DNA of 64,000 bases from SB15 sp964639245 (lineage in GTDB: Bacteria > Chloroflexota > Anaerolineae > Aggregatilineales > J027), in assembly GCA_964639245.1 (NCBI GenBank), contig CAZXCU010000005.1, positions 268,952-332,951 on the forward strand. Reading direction: 5' to 3'. Positions 1 to 8,403 of this stretch are shown in pieces (the stretch's first letter is position 1; the number at the start of each line of letters is the position of its first letter). The notes beneath the pieces are model-generated. The model saw nothing but the letters and a program-made list of their open reading frames with translations, did no database searches and had not been told where the DNA came from. Position numbers and translations under genes: made by a program.

Positions 1-1
1 C

Positions 2-154
2 ATGAAAGTCGTCATGACCATTTCGGATAAAGTCACGGTGTTGGATTATGGGCAAAAAATCGCCGAAGGGCTGCCAGAGGAGATTCAACGCAATGAACGG
101 GTGATTGAGGCATATTTAGGCCGTCGTGCGCTGGAGTTTTTGAAACATGGCTGA
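2..154 (+). CDS. livG: Branched-chain amino acid ABC transporter ATPase, C-terminal end (partial)
   Basis: The last 50 codons of a gene entering from the left edge. The readable end (TISDKVTVLDYGQKIAEG, then a short tail ending FLKHG) is typical of the C-terminus of LivG-type ATPases. LivG is one of the two ATPases that power import of Leu, Ile and Val. The stop codon overlaps the start of livF by 8 bases, as expected for a translationally coupled livG-livF pair. Walker and signature motifs lie outside the window, so the assignment rests on this tail and on the adjacent livF. Confidence 0.85.
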   Translation: MKVVMTISDKVTVLDYGQKIAEGLPEEIQRNERVIEAYLGRRALEFLKHG

Positions 155-872
155 GAAAGTTCTGTTACAACTCGACAATGTACATACCTACTATGGAAAT
201 ATCCACGCGCTGCACGGCATTAGCCTGACGGTGAATGAAGGCGAAATTGTTACGTTGATTGGCGCGAACGGGGCGGGGAAATCCACCACAATTCGCACCA
301 TTAGCGGGATTATGCACCCCCGCGAAGGCACCGTCTTGTTTGACGGAACACCCATTCACACAGTAGACGCGCACAAATTGGTCGGGCGCGGCATCGCCCA
401 ATCGCCGGAAGGACGGCGCATTTTCCCCCGGTTGACCGTGATGGATAACCTTGAGATGGGCGCATATTTGCGGAATGACCGCAAGGTGATTCATTCGGAT
501 ATGGAGAATGTCTTTAATTTGTTCCCGCGCCTGAAGGAACGTCGCCGCCAATATGCCGGAACACTTTCCGGCGGGGAACAACAGATGTTAGCCATCGGGC
601 GGGCATTGATGGCACGTCCGCGTTTACTGCTGTTGGATGAACCTTCAATGGGGTTAGCGCCGGTGCTGGTCGAAACCATTTTTGATACGGTGACGCGCAT
701 TAACAAAGAAAATGGCACGACGATTTTGCTGGTCGAACAAAATGCGCTGATGGCGTTGGAAGTCGCTAGCCGGGGCTATGTGCTGCAAACCGGAACCGTG
801 GTACTGCACGACAATGCCGATGCCCTGCTCAAAAATGAGATGGTGCGGAAGGTTTATCTCGGCGAGGAATAA
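147..872 (+). CDS. livF: Branched-chain amino acid ABC transporter ATP-binding protein LivF
   Basis: A cytoplasmic ATPase of 241 residues, normal for LivF. Walker A is GANGAGKST (residues 39-47), the ABC signature is LSGGEQQ, and Walker B is LLLLDEPSMGLAP. The switch region reads EQN, as is usual in LivF, where the switch His is replaced by Gln. It should pair with LivG on the LivHM permease and hydrolyse ATP to import branched-chain amino acids or related amides. Its start lies inside the end of livG, and a strong hairpin follows the stop, so it is the last gene of the operon. The exact substrate cannot be told from the ATPase. Confidence 0.96.
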   Translation: MAEKVLLQLDNVHTYYGNIHALHGISLTVNEGEIVTLIGANGAGKSTTIRTISGIMHPREGTVLFDGTPIHTVDAHKLVGRGIAQSPEGRRIFPRLTVMDNLEMGAYLRNDRKVIHSDMENVFNLFPRLKERRRQYAGTLSGGEQQMLAIGRALMARPRLLLLDEPSMGLAPVLVETIFDTVTRINKENGTTILLVEQNALMALEVASRGYVLQTGTVVLHDNADALLKNEMVRKVYLGEE

Positions 873-878
873 TTAATA

Positions 879-910
879 AAATATGTAGGGTTTTCTGGCC
901 CTACATATTT
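879..910. terminator. Bidirectional terminator between convergent genes
   Basis: A perfect 12-bp inverted repeat (AAATATGTAGGG, loop TTTTCTGG, CCCTACATATTT). A/T runs flank it, so it can act from both sides. It sits between the end of livF (+) and the end of the methionine operon (-). Confidence 0.85.
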
Positions 911-922
911 CCCCTCACAAAA

Positions 923-1795
923 TCAAGCACGTCTATCAATAAATGCTTTAAAATCCTGCATGGCTTGGATATGTTTCTGCGGGGTATCCAAACCCATGCC
1001 CATGGTGGTGATGCACACATGGGTTGCCCCTAATGCCTGCCAACCCTCGATATAAGCCTGCCATGTGTTCTGGGGTTGGGTTTTCATGTGGATTCGCACA
1101 TCATAACCAAAATCAGCCGGGTTGCGTCCGGCCTCTTGCAAATAACGACGAATCGTTTCGATTTTGGGTTTGGCTTCTTCCGGCGACATGCTGTTGGGAA
1201 TCCAGCCATCGCCTAGCCGTGCCATCCGCCGAAAAACCTCATCCACATACCCCCCAAACCAGAGAGGAATGGGGCGCTGGACGGGTAGTGGATTTAAACC
1301 CGCATCCTCAACCGTGTGATATTGCCCGTGAAATGTGACCAGCGGCTTTGTCCACAGTTCTTTCATGAGGATGATTTGTTCTTCGCTGCGTTTGCCCCGA
1401 TTATGAAAGTCATAACCCAGCGCATCATATTCGACCTTGTTCCAGCCTGTGCCAATTCCCAAACGCAGTCTACCATTGGACAAGACATCCAGTTCCGCCG
1501 CTTGTTTGGCAACCAGCACCGCCGGACGCTGCGGCAAAATCAGAATCCCCGTTACAAATTCGATTTTCTGGGTTAGCGCTGCCATATACGCATACATCAC
1601 AAAGGGTTCATGGAACACATCGCGGTGGGTGTATGGCCCTTTCCACCCACCGGGACGTTCGGGATTTGCACCCAATACATGGTCGTAGGCCAGCACATAA
1701 TCCAAACCGATGCCTTCCGCCGTCTGGATGTAATCGCGGAGGGCAATCGGGTCACTGGTAAATTCATTTTGCGGGAAAACCACCCCAAATTTCAT
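923..1795 (-). CDS. LLM-class, probably F420-dependent, oxidoreductase
   Basis: A 290-residue TIM-barrel protein of the luciferase-like monooxygenase superfamily. It has the typical opening MKFGVVFPQ, the LAYDHVLG strand, LPQRPAVLVAKQAAELDVLSNGR and LGIGTGWNKVEYDALG, then PLWFGGY in the second half. These features place it with TIGR03619-type F420-dependent oxidoreductases, although FMN use cannot be excluded. It starts 14 bases after the upstream gene and ends at a terminator, so it is the last gene of the SAM-riboswitch operon. Why it sits with methionine genes is unclear; its substrate is unknown. Confidence 0.85.
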   Translation of the reverse strand: MKFGVVFPQNEFTSDPIALRDYIQTAEGIGLDYVLAYDHVLGANPERPGGWKGPYTHRDVFHEPFVMYAYMAALTQKIEFVTGILILPQRPAVLVAKQAAELDVLSNGRLRLGIGTGWNKVEYDALGYDFHNRGKRSEEQIILMKELWTKPLVTFHGQYHTVEDAGLNPLPVQRPIPLWFGGYVDEVFRRMARLGDGWIPNSMSPEEAKPKIETIRRYLQEAGRNPADFGYDVRIHMKTQPQNTWQAYIEGWQALGATHVCITTMGMGLDTPQKHIQAMQDFKAFIDRRA

Positions 1796-1809
1796 ATTTT
1801 TAGACTGTC

Positions 1810-3681
1810 CTATGCAGGCGAAGGAATCGCCAATATATCCACAACTTCTGCGGCAAGATAGTAGCGTCCAAACGGCGGCATGAGATAGGCCCCCTGTGCC
1901 AAGTTTTTAATTTCGAGGAGCAGTTCTTGGGCAATTTGAATCCCCTCCGCTTCACTGTTGCTGGTGGTGTGCATCCGTTGACGCAGAGCATCGGGAATAA
2001 TAATGCCCGGCACTTCATTGTGCAAAAATTCGGCATGACGCGGTGTATACAGGGGCAGCAACCCCACCACGAGTGGCTTCTCAAGCGGTTCGCTGTAAAA
2101 GCCCTCGTAAGCGCGGCGGAACTCCTCAATTTTCTGCGGTTCAAAAACGGGCTGGGTCAGGAAAAAGTCTGCACCGCTTTCGATTTTTTTACGGGTGAGC
2201 TTGAGTTCCTTTTCCATTTCGACGGGCGCAAGATTCAGCGCCGCAGCTACTGTGAAATTGGTGGAACGGCCTAAGGAATTGCCCGCGTAATCTTCCCCGC
2301 AGTTGAAGCGCTCATGAATTAGGCTCATCAAACTGGTCGGGACAACATCATGGGTATCGAAGGCTTCCGGGTAATCGCCGATTTTGGTGGGGTCGCCCAT
2401 GGTGACAAAAATATTGCGGATATTCAGGGCATGGGCAGCCAGCAAATCACCCTGTACGCGCAGCAGATTGCGCCCTCGCACGGGGAAATGCAGTACCGTT
2501 TCCATTTCGACCTGCTGCTGAATCAAATGCGCTACTGCCCAAGGACTCATCCGCATTCGTGCTAAGGGTGAATCGGATACATCGATGAAATTAACGCCGG
2601 CATCGCGCAGCATTTCAACCGCCGCCACCACCCGTTCGGCGGTGCTGCCACGCGGCGGCGCAACTTCGACAGTGGTAATAAATTCACCTGCCCTGAGTTT
2701 CTGGGCAAGCTGTGTTGGCTGTTCGATGGGCGCTTCAATGACCAGTTCTTCTTTTTTCGGAACGATGATCACTGTTGAAGTCGGACGCGCTTCATCATCA
2801 AGGGCTTCACGCATGGCTTTAATGTGGGCGGAGGTTGTGCCACAGCACCCGCCAATCACCGACGCGCCCGCCTCCGCAAAAGCAAGGGCATATTCACCGA
2901 AATATTCAGGGGTAGCAGGGTAGACCATGCGCCCACCGACCTGTTCAGGCCAGCCTGCGTTTGGATAGACCGCCAATTTTTGAGCAGGCGCGATGCTCCG
3001 CATGATGCTGATGAGGCGTAGCAGTTGGGCAGGGCCGGTGCTGCAATTCACCCCGATCACATCCGCGCCCGTATTCATCAGTGCATCGGCAACATGGGCG
3101 GCTGTATCCCCTAAGAGCGTGCGGTCATCCCGATTAAACGTCAGCGTGGCGATGATAGGAATATCGGCTTTTATATCCCGCGCTGCTTGCACCGCAATCC
3201 CAATTTCTTTGGGGTCGCTGAATGTCTCCAGTTGGATGATGTCCACCCCCGCAAAAATCAGCGTGGCGATTTGTTTACGGAAGGCATTGTAGGCATTGTC
3301 CTCGCTAATCCGTCCGACGGGCGAAATCCATGCCCCTAGCGGGCCAACCGACCCCGATAGATAAACGTGCGCCGCGCCCAAGTCCTGAATCACCTGCCGC
3401 GCCAGTTCGACTCCGGCCTCATTGATTTCCACCGTTTGCGCGTGTAGTCCCACTTTGCCAAGTTTGAAATCGTTGGCGCTGAAGGTGTTGGTTTCGATAA
3501 TTTCCGCGCCCGCTTCAATATAATGGCGGTGGATGCTGGCGACCAGCGACGGATCATTCACATTGATGCTCTCAAAATTGTGACCGAGTTTGACCCCCGC
3601 CTGATGCAGCATCGTTCCCATCGCCCCGTCTGCCAGAATCGGTTTTTGGGCAAGACGTTCTAAAAAGGGTATGTTTGCCAT
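1810..3681 (-). CDS. Bifunctional homocysteine S-methyltransferase / methylenetetrahydrofolate reductase
   Basis: A 623-residue two-domain protein like Bacillus YitJ. Residues 1 to about 295 form a homocysteine S-methyltransferase barrel with the opening DGAMGTML and the zinc-binding cysteines in GVNCSTGP and GGCCGTT. From about residue 325 a MetF-like reductase domain follows (FITTVEVAPPRGS, NFIDVSDSP, FLTQPVF). The reductase would make 5-methyl-THF, the methyl donor for MetH two genes upstream. The N-terminal domain may methylate homocysteine from another donor. No separate metF is seen in the window, so this gene probably supplies the methyl-folate. It is the fourth gene of the SAM-I-controlled operon. 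Confidence 0.92.
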   Translation of the reverse strand: MANIPFLERLAQKPILADGAMGTMLHQAGVKLGHNFESINVNDPSLVASIHRHYIEAGAEIIETNTFSANDFKLGKVGLHAQTVEINEAGVELARQVIQDLGAAHVYLSGSVGPLGAWISPVGRISEDNAYNAFRKQIATLIFAGVDIIQLETFSDPKEIGIAVQAARDIKADIPIIATLTFNRDDRTLLGDTAAHVADALMNTGADVIGVNCSTGPAQLLRLISIMRSIAPAQKLAVYPNAGWPEQVGGRMVYPATPEYFGEYALAFAEAGASVIGGCCGTTSAHIKAMREALDDEARPTSTVIIVPKKEELVIEAPIEQPTQLAQKLRAGEFITTVEVAPPRGSTAERVVAAVEMLRDAGVNFIDVSDSPLARMRMSPWAVAHLIQQQVEMETVLHFPVRGRNLLRVQGDLLAAHALNIRNIFVTMGDPTKIGDYPEAFDTHDVVPTSLMSLIHERFNCGEDYAGNSLGRSTNFTVAAALNLAPVEMEKELKLTRKKIESGADFFLTQPVFEPQKIEEFRRAYEGFYSEPLEKPLVVGLLPLYTPRHAEFLHNEVPGIIIPDALRQRMHTTSNSEAEGIQIAQELLLEIKNLAQGAYLMPPFGRYYLAAEVVDILAIPSPA

Positions 3682-3693
3682 CTCACCTCTCCT

Positions 3694-4053
3694 CTAGTAG
3701 CGGCGAATAAAGCGGGCAAAACGCTGATGACAGCGATTTTTACACACAAAAAACAATCCCAACAAACGGTTGCCGCCCACCAGAACCGCCTTGTCCTTGC
3801 AATATGGACAGGCAATTTCATAATGGCGATGGGTGGCGGCCTCCAACGGGTCACAGGCAAAAAGCGGGTCAATTGCGAGGGCATCCAACTGTGTTGAATC
3901 GCAGTGGATGCAGCGATAGACCAGATTCTCACCATCATAACCTTCACACGGGCAACGTTCGCCACAGATTGAACAGGTGACGGGTTGCGCCACCAGTTCA
4001 AAGGTCAGGTCAGCCGCAAATTCGGTATAGGGCAGCGCGATGGTTTTTTCCAT
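3694..4053 (-). CDS. Small zinc-ribbon protein of the methionine operon, function unknown
   Basis: A 119-residue soluble protein with two cysteine-rich clusters. The N-terminal one reads CSICGERCPC and continues to CIHC; the C-terminal one is CPYC followed by CKNRC. This suggests two zinc ribbons or knuckles. There is no signal peptide or membrane segment. It lies 2 bases after metH and 12 bases before the homocysteine methyltransferase/MTHFR gene, so it is co-transcribed and probably co-translated with them. I do not recognise the family. A role in metal or cofactor handling for the zinc- and B12-dependent neighbours is only a guess. Confidence 0.7.
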   Translation of the reverse strand: MEKTIALPYTEFAADLTFELVAQPVTCSICGERCPCEGYDGENLVYRCIHCDSTQLDALAIDPLFACDPLEAATHRHYEIACPYCKDKAVLVGGNRLLGLFFVCKNRCHQRFARFIRRY

Positions 4054-4055
4054 GA

Positions 4056-7000
4056 TTAACCCGATACCAACTGTTCCACACGACTCACGCCTACGCTGTA
4101 ATATTTCGCGTTGGGGTGATGCACCACAATCGCGGCAGTAGATTGTTCCGGCACCAGTTGATAGGCGCTGGTGAGTTCCATCCCCAATTCCGTAATTGCC
4201 TGCGGCAGCAAACTGAAGACAATCTGATGGTCTTCTAAATCCGGGCAGGCCGGATACCCCCAGCTATAGCGCAGACCGCGTGTTTCGGGAATGTTCATCT
4301 CGCGGTTAATATGCCGATTCATGTAGGTAGCGGTGGCTTCGGCGGTCTGAACCGCTAACCCGTGAAAGAAATAACCTTCGCTGTATTCGCCTTTGGCTTG
4401 GAATTCGTCAAACACCTCGGTTGCCCGTTGTCCCGCCGTCACAATTTGTAACGGGCAAACATCCACCTTACCGCCCTCCACCGGGGCAAAATAATCGCTG
4501 AGACACAGCAAATCTTGGTCTGGCTGGCGTGGAAAGGTAAAACGGTACTGTTCCTCTAAAATCCTGTCCGCCACGTATTTTTCAACGTTGAAGACAATCA
4601 AATCGTCCCCATCCGCGTTAACCGGGAAAAAGCCATACACCGCTTTGGGTTGTAAGGTTTTGGTGCGAATCGCCTCTTTTTGCATCCGATACAAGCGTTC
4701 CTCAAATTCAGCTTGGAGTTTGTCCCATTCCGCACCGTGGGTATTTTTTGCGCCCCAGCTCAAGCGGTAGAGTTCCGGCTTATGCAGGTAAGGAAAGACA
4801 TTTTCTAGCGGGATATAGCTGACCGTTTTTGCTCCCCAGAAGGGAGGATTGGGAATATCCGGGGCAGGCGGGGTCGTGGAGCGTCCGTTGCTGCCGCGTA
4901 CCGCTTTTGGGGTCGCTGCTTTGCCGATTTCCTGATAGCCCTCTGTTTTGACTTTTTCCATCAAACTTTGATAGGCCGATGGATTGATAATGGCATCCAT
5001 CGTGTCCAGCCCTTCAAACGCATCGGCACAATAAAACACCCCCGGCTCATAGGGTTCTTGAGAATCTTCTAGGAACAGGATTCTGCGTCCAAAACGGCGG
5101 TTGATGGCTGCCCCGCCAATCAACACCGGATACTTGAGTCCGCGTCGGGCTAGTTCATTCACAATCAGGGGCATTTGTTTGGAAGTGCTGACCAAAAGCG
5201 CACTTAACCCAATTGCATCGGCTTTGTATTCCTGTGCTGCTTCAATGATCGTGTTGGCGGGAACTTGTTTGCCCAAGTCATGCACCGTGTAGCCGTTATT
5301 GGTCAAAATGGTTTTGACCAGATTTTTGCCAATGTCATGCACATCCCCGTAAACGGTTGCCAGAACGACTGTGCCTTTGGTGACACCCTCTTTTTTCTCT
5401 AGGAAATTTTCAAGGTAAGCGACGGATTTTTTCATCACCTCCGCGCTTTGCAGCACAAAGGGCAAAATCAATTCGCCAGCCCCGAACTTATCCCCCACTT
5501 CTTTCATCGCGGGCAGCAGCACATTGTTCAACACGGTCACTGCATCCTGACGGGTTAAACACGCATCAATCAGCGCTTCAACCCCTTCTTTTTTGCGATG
5601 GACAATTTGCCAGTGGATGGCCTGTTCGGCGGTCATGTCTTTGGTGGGGTCAACCTGTTCTGCCCCACCCACTTTGACCTGATTTTCCTCGAAATAGTGA
5701 ATATAATCTGCCAGCGCATTGGGGTGACGGTTAAAAATGAGATCTTCCGCCAATTTGCGTTGTTCGGCGGGAATTTCGGCATAGGGGGTGATATGCGCCG
5801 GATTGACAATCGCCATATCCAAGCCATATTGCACCGCTTGATACAAAAAGACGCTGTTTAAAACCGCCCGTGCCGCAGTCCCCAACCCGAAACTGACATT
5901 GCTCACCCCCAGACAGGTCAACACCCCCGGTAGTTCCTGTTTGATGAGTTTCAGCCCTTCCAGCGTTTCAATCGCGGAACTTGCCATTTCAACATCCCCG
6001 GTAGCAAGGGTGAAGGTCAAGTCATCAAAAATTAAATCTTCGGGGTGCATCCCATACTCATGCACGGCAATATCATGAATTTTACGGGCCACCGTGAGTT
6101 TGTCTTGGGCAGTTTTTGCCATCCCGCCAATTTCACGGTCAATCGTCATGCTCAGCACCGCCGCGCCATGTTTTTTGCAAATCGGCACAATCTTATCAAT
6201 GCGTTCGCGCCCATTTTCAAGGTTGTTACCGTTGACAATCCCTTTGCCGGGATACAGCGCCAGTGCCGCTTCAACTACATCGGCTTCGGTGGTGTCAATC
6301 ATAAGCGGTGCTTCGACCCCCATCGAAAGGAGTTTGACCACTTTTTCCATCTGATTTTTTTCATCGTCGCGTTCGGTGAGTGCCACACAGACATCCAGAA
6401 TATGTGCGCCACTGTCTACCTGACTGCGGGCAATTTCCAGAATGCCGTTGTAATCGTCTGCCAGCAAGAGTTGTTTGACTTTGCGGCTGCCCTGACTGTT
6501 GACCCGTTCACCCACCAGTGTGGGGCCGGGATTCTGCACCATCGAAGTTGCCCGCATCCCGGACGAAGCGAAATGTCCATATTCGCCCTGTGGTTGGTTG
6601 CGTACCACACCGGAATCTTTGACTTTCTGGACAATATGGGCAAGATGATCGGGTGTTGTGCCACAGCACCCACCCACGACGCTCACGCCCCATTTGACAA
6701 ATTCGGCTAGTTGTTCCGCCATCGGTTCGGGTTTCATCGGGTAGACGGCTTCGCCATCCACGTTAATCGGCAAGCCTGCGTTGGGCAGCACACTAATCGG
6801 GCGGGTGCTGTTTTCGACCAGATATTTAATCGGCGCACGCATGTATTCCGGCCCGGTGGAGCAGTTCAAGCCCAGCACATCCACGGGCAGCGATTCAAGG
6901 GTCGTGAGGGCGCTGGCAATATCCGTCCCCATGAGCATCCGCCCACTGGTATCCAGCGTAATCTGCACCTGCAAGGCAACCCGATTGCCGCTGTCCTCAA

Positions 7001-7562
7001 AATAGCGATTGATACCATGAATAGCGGCACGCACTTCCAGAATATCTTGACTGGTTTCGACCAGCAGCACATCCACCCCACCTTCAACCAAACCCTGCGC
7101 CTGTTCATAAAACAGTGCGGCGAGTTCTTCAAAGGTAATTTCGCTTAAATCCGGTTCGGCGCTGGAAGGCAGTTTGCCGCTCGGCCCGATGCTGCCTGCC
7201 ACAAATCGCTTGATGCCCGTTGCCTGTTCATATTTATCACACGCACGGCGGGCAATCTGGGCGGCGGCGCGGTTAATTTCTAGCACTTGATCGCCCAAGC
7301 CATATTCACCCAAGGTCAGGCGGTTGGAACGAAACGTGCAGGTTTCGACGACTTCGCTGCCAACTGCCAAAAAGCTGCTGTGAATTTCCTCAATGACATC
7401 CGGGCGGGTGATGACCAGATAATCATTACAGCCGTTGTATTGTTCTCCGCCAAAATCGTCGGCGGTCAAATTATAATTTTGGATGCTTGTTCCCATCGCG
7501 CCATCAAAAACGACCACATGGTCTTGAATAGCGTCCAGATAACCGCGTTTGGTGTAATTCAT
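4056..7562 (-). CDS. metH: Cobalamin-dependent methionine synthase MetH
   Basis: A 1168-residue protein with all MetH modules in order. The homocysteine/zinc domain spans residues 1 to about 320 (C234 in GLNCSTGP, C299 and C300 in GGCCGTT). The pterin domain starts near 346 (GPTLVGERVNSQGS). The B12 cap and B12 domain carry D740-H742-G745 in GDVHDIGKN, with H742 as the axial cobalt ligand. The AdoMet reactivation domain is near the C-terminus (RYSWGYPACPD). It transfers the methyl of 5-methyl-THF to homocysteine. The start overlaps the upstream stop as ATGA, which implies coupled translation. It is slightly shorter than the E. coli enzyme but complete. Regulation is by the upstream SAM-I riboswitch. 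Confidence 0.97.
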   Translation of the reverse strand: MNYTKRGYLDAIQDHVVVFDGAMGTSIQNYNLTADDFGGEQYNGCNDYLVITRPDVIEEIHSSFLAVGSEVVETCTFRSNRLTLGEYGLGDQVLEINRAAAQIARRACDKYEQATGIKRFVAGSIGPSGKLPSSAEPDLSEITFEELAALFYEQAQGLVEGGVDVLLVETSQDILEVRAAIHGINRYFEDSGNRVALQVQITLDTSGRMLMGTDIASALTTLESLPVDVLGLNCSTGPEYMRAPIKYLVENSTRPISVLPNAGLPINVDGEAVYPMKPEPMAEQLAEFVKWGVSVVGGCCGTTPDHLAHIVQKVKDSGVVRNQPQGEYGHFASSGMRATSMVQNPGPTLVGERVNSQGSRKVKQLLLADDYNGILEIARSQVDSGAHILDVCVALTERDDEKNQMEKVVKLLSMGVEAPLMIDTTEADVVEAALALYPGKGIVNGNNLENGRERIDKIVPICKKHGAAVLSMTIDREIGGMAKTAQDKLTVARKIHDIAVHEYGMHPEDLIFDDLTFTLATGDVEMASSAIETLEGLKLIKQELPGVLTCLGVSNVSFGLGTAARAVLNSVFLYQAVQYGLDMAIVNPAHITPYAEIPAEQRKLAEDLIFNRHPNALADYIHYFEENQVKVGGAEQVDPTKDMTAEQAIHWQIVHRKKEGVEALIDACLTRQDAVTVLNNVLLPAMKEVGDKFGAGELILPFVLQSAEVMKKSVAYLENFLEKKEGVTKGTVVLATVYGDVHDIGKNLVKTILTNNGYTVHDLGKQVPANTIIEAAQEYKADAIGLSALLVSTSKQMPLIVNELARRGLKYPVLIGGAAINRRFGRRILFLEDSQEPYEPGVFYCADAFEGLDTMDAIINPSAYQSLMEKVKTEGYQEIGKAATPKAVRGSNGRSTTPPAPDIPNPPFWGAKTVSYIPLENVFPYLHKPELYRLSWGAKNTHGAEWDKLQAEFEERLYRMQKEAIRTKTLQPKAVYGFFPVNADGDDLIVFNVEKYVADRILEEQYRFTFPRQPDQDLLCLSDYFAPVEGGKVDVCPLQIVTAGQRATEVFDEFQAKGEYSEGYFFHGLAVQTAEATATYMNRHINREMNIPETRGLRYSWGYPACPDLEDHQIVFSLLPQAITELGMELTSAYQLVPEQSTAAIVVHHPNAKYYSVGVSRVEQLVSG

Positions 7563-8026
7563 GTGCTGCTGTCTTTCTGCTCAACGAGCCAGTCCTTGAT
7601 TTGTTGTGTATGTTCGCGCAAGTCACGCGCCAAACCAATCATCCATTGGGCGTAGCGGGCATCCTGTGCGGTGGTTTCGGGGGAAAGCTGACCCACCTGA
7701 AGTTCCAGATCTTCACAGGTGTCAGCAAACGTTTCGAGTGTTTCTTTCCAATTGAACAGTTTGAGCGCTGCCACACTGCTGGCATTAAACTGATCAATTT
7801 CATAGCGGATATTGGAAGAATCACCCTGTTGAAAATCACGGTAGCGTTTGAGGGCTTCACGCTGCCAACCGGCTAGATGCGCGACAATTTGCTGGCAAGA
7901 CCATTCGCCGCACACTCCGGCTTTTTTTCGCAACTCGGCAGGAATTGCTTTCACCACCTGTGAAAAATCGTGGTGGGCGCTTTGCCATGCGGCGTAGGAC
8001 TTCTCGAATGTGATACCCTCAGACAA
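7559..8026 (-). CDS. DinB / ClbS-like four-helix-bundle protein
   Basis: About 155 residues, mostly helical, with the WSCQQIVAHLAGWQREAL segment typical of DinB/MDMPI-type four-helix bundles. These include thiol-dependent transferases and ClbS-like resistance proteins. It is the first gene behind the SAM-I riboswitch and overlaps metH by 4 bases. I place the start at TTG 8026. The in-frame ATG at 8044 lies inside the terminator hairpin and would put the hairpin arm and its T-run in the coding region. A ribosome site (AAGGGG, 8034-8039) precedes TTG 8026 but forms part of that hairpin, so translation may be controlled too. The substrate is unknown. Confidence 0.72.
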   Translation of the reverse strand: MSEGITFEKSYAAWQSAHHDFSQVVKAIPAELRKKAGVCGEWSCQQIVAHLAGWQREALKRYRDFQQGDSSNIRYEIDQFNASSVAALKLFNWKETLETFADTCEDLELQVGQLSPETTAQDARYAQWMIGLARDLREHTQQIKDWLVEQKDSST

Positions 8027-8059
8027 ACAAAAACCCCTTATCATGCGGCGACAAGGGGT
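8025..8059 (-). terminator. Intrinsic terminator of the SAM-I riboswitch
   Basis: On the minus strand, ACCCCTT (8059-8053) pairs with AAGGGGT (8039-8033), followed by TTTTGTTT. It lies about 35 bases after the aptamer. The 3' arm also contains the AAGGGG Shine-Dalgarno sequence of the first gene, so the hairpin can block both transcription and translation when AdoMet is bound. Confidence 0.85.
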
Positions 8060-8094
8060 AACATGATGAACAATGATGTCTCATTCATAACATG

Positions 8095-8198
8095 CCCTCA
8101 TCTGCCAGTCCATTCTGTCGGAATTAGCACCTTCAGCACGCTTGCTGGGTTGCCGCAGGGTCACAAGGCCGAGTCCCTCGCCTGCTCTGGATGAAGAG
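8095..8198 (-). promoter_or_regulatory. SAM-I (S-box) riboswitch
   Basis: Read on the minus strand, the conserved S-box blocks occur in order: CTCTTCATC (P1 5' side), GAGGGACTCGGCC, TGA, GCGGCAACCC, then AAGGTGCTAATTCC, and GCAGATGAG closing P1. These match the AdoMet-binding core of the SAM-I family. A terminator follows and a strong promoter precedes it, so the expected behaviour is readthrough when AdoMet is low. It controls the five-gene methionine/one-carbon operon that runs down to base 923. Confidence 0.96.
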
Positions 8199-8207
8199 TT
8201 AAGAAGC

Positions 8208-8236
8208 ATCGTAGCGAACTTCGCCGCAAATGTCAA
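8208..8236 (-). promoter_or_regulatory. Promoter of the methionine operon
   Basis: On the minus strand, TTGACA (8236-8231), a 17-base spacer and TACGAT (8213-8208). The predicted start near 8201 lies just before the riboswitch. Confidence 0.85.
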
Positions 8237-8317
8237 GAGTTGGTATAGATGCGCGATGCGTATGTTGCACTCCGCAAATCTTATTATGCAGCTTATACGG
8301 TGGGCTATTTAAGCGTG

Positions 8318-8380
8318 ACCCCACCCCGATGTTGCTTCCCTCTCCATGCTATCGGGAAGAAACGAGAGTGGGGTATTTTT
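8318..8380. repeat. Nested hairpin in the intergenic gap, related to the dispersed repeat
   Basis: ACCCCAC (8318-8324) pairs with GTGGGGT (8368-8374), which is followed by ATTTTT. Inside it CTTCCC (8335-8340) pairs with GGGAAG (8354-8359). It shares the pieces CTTCCCTCTCCA and GGGGTATTTTT with the elements near 55.75 and 60.2 kb, in a different order. The rest of the gap between 8240 and 8403 shows nothing recognisable. Confidence 0.5.
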
Positions 8381-8403
8381 CCTGTTGGATATTCGGCAAA
8401 AAC

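Noticed and set aside
8044..8044. ATG 8044 as start of the DinB-like gene
   Set aside because: It lies between the arms of the riboswitch terminator, and the first codons would be the hairpin arm and T-run.
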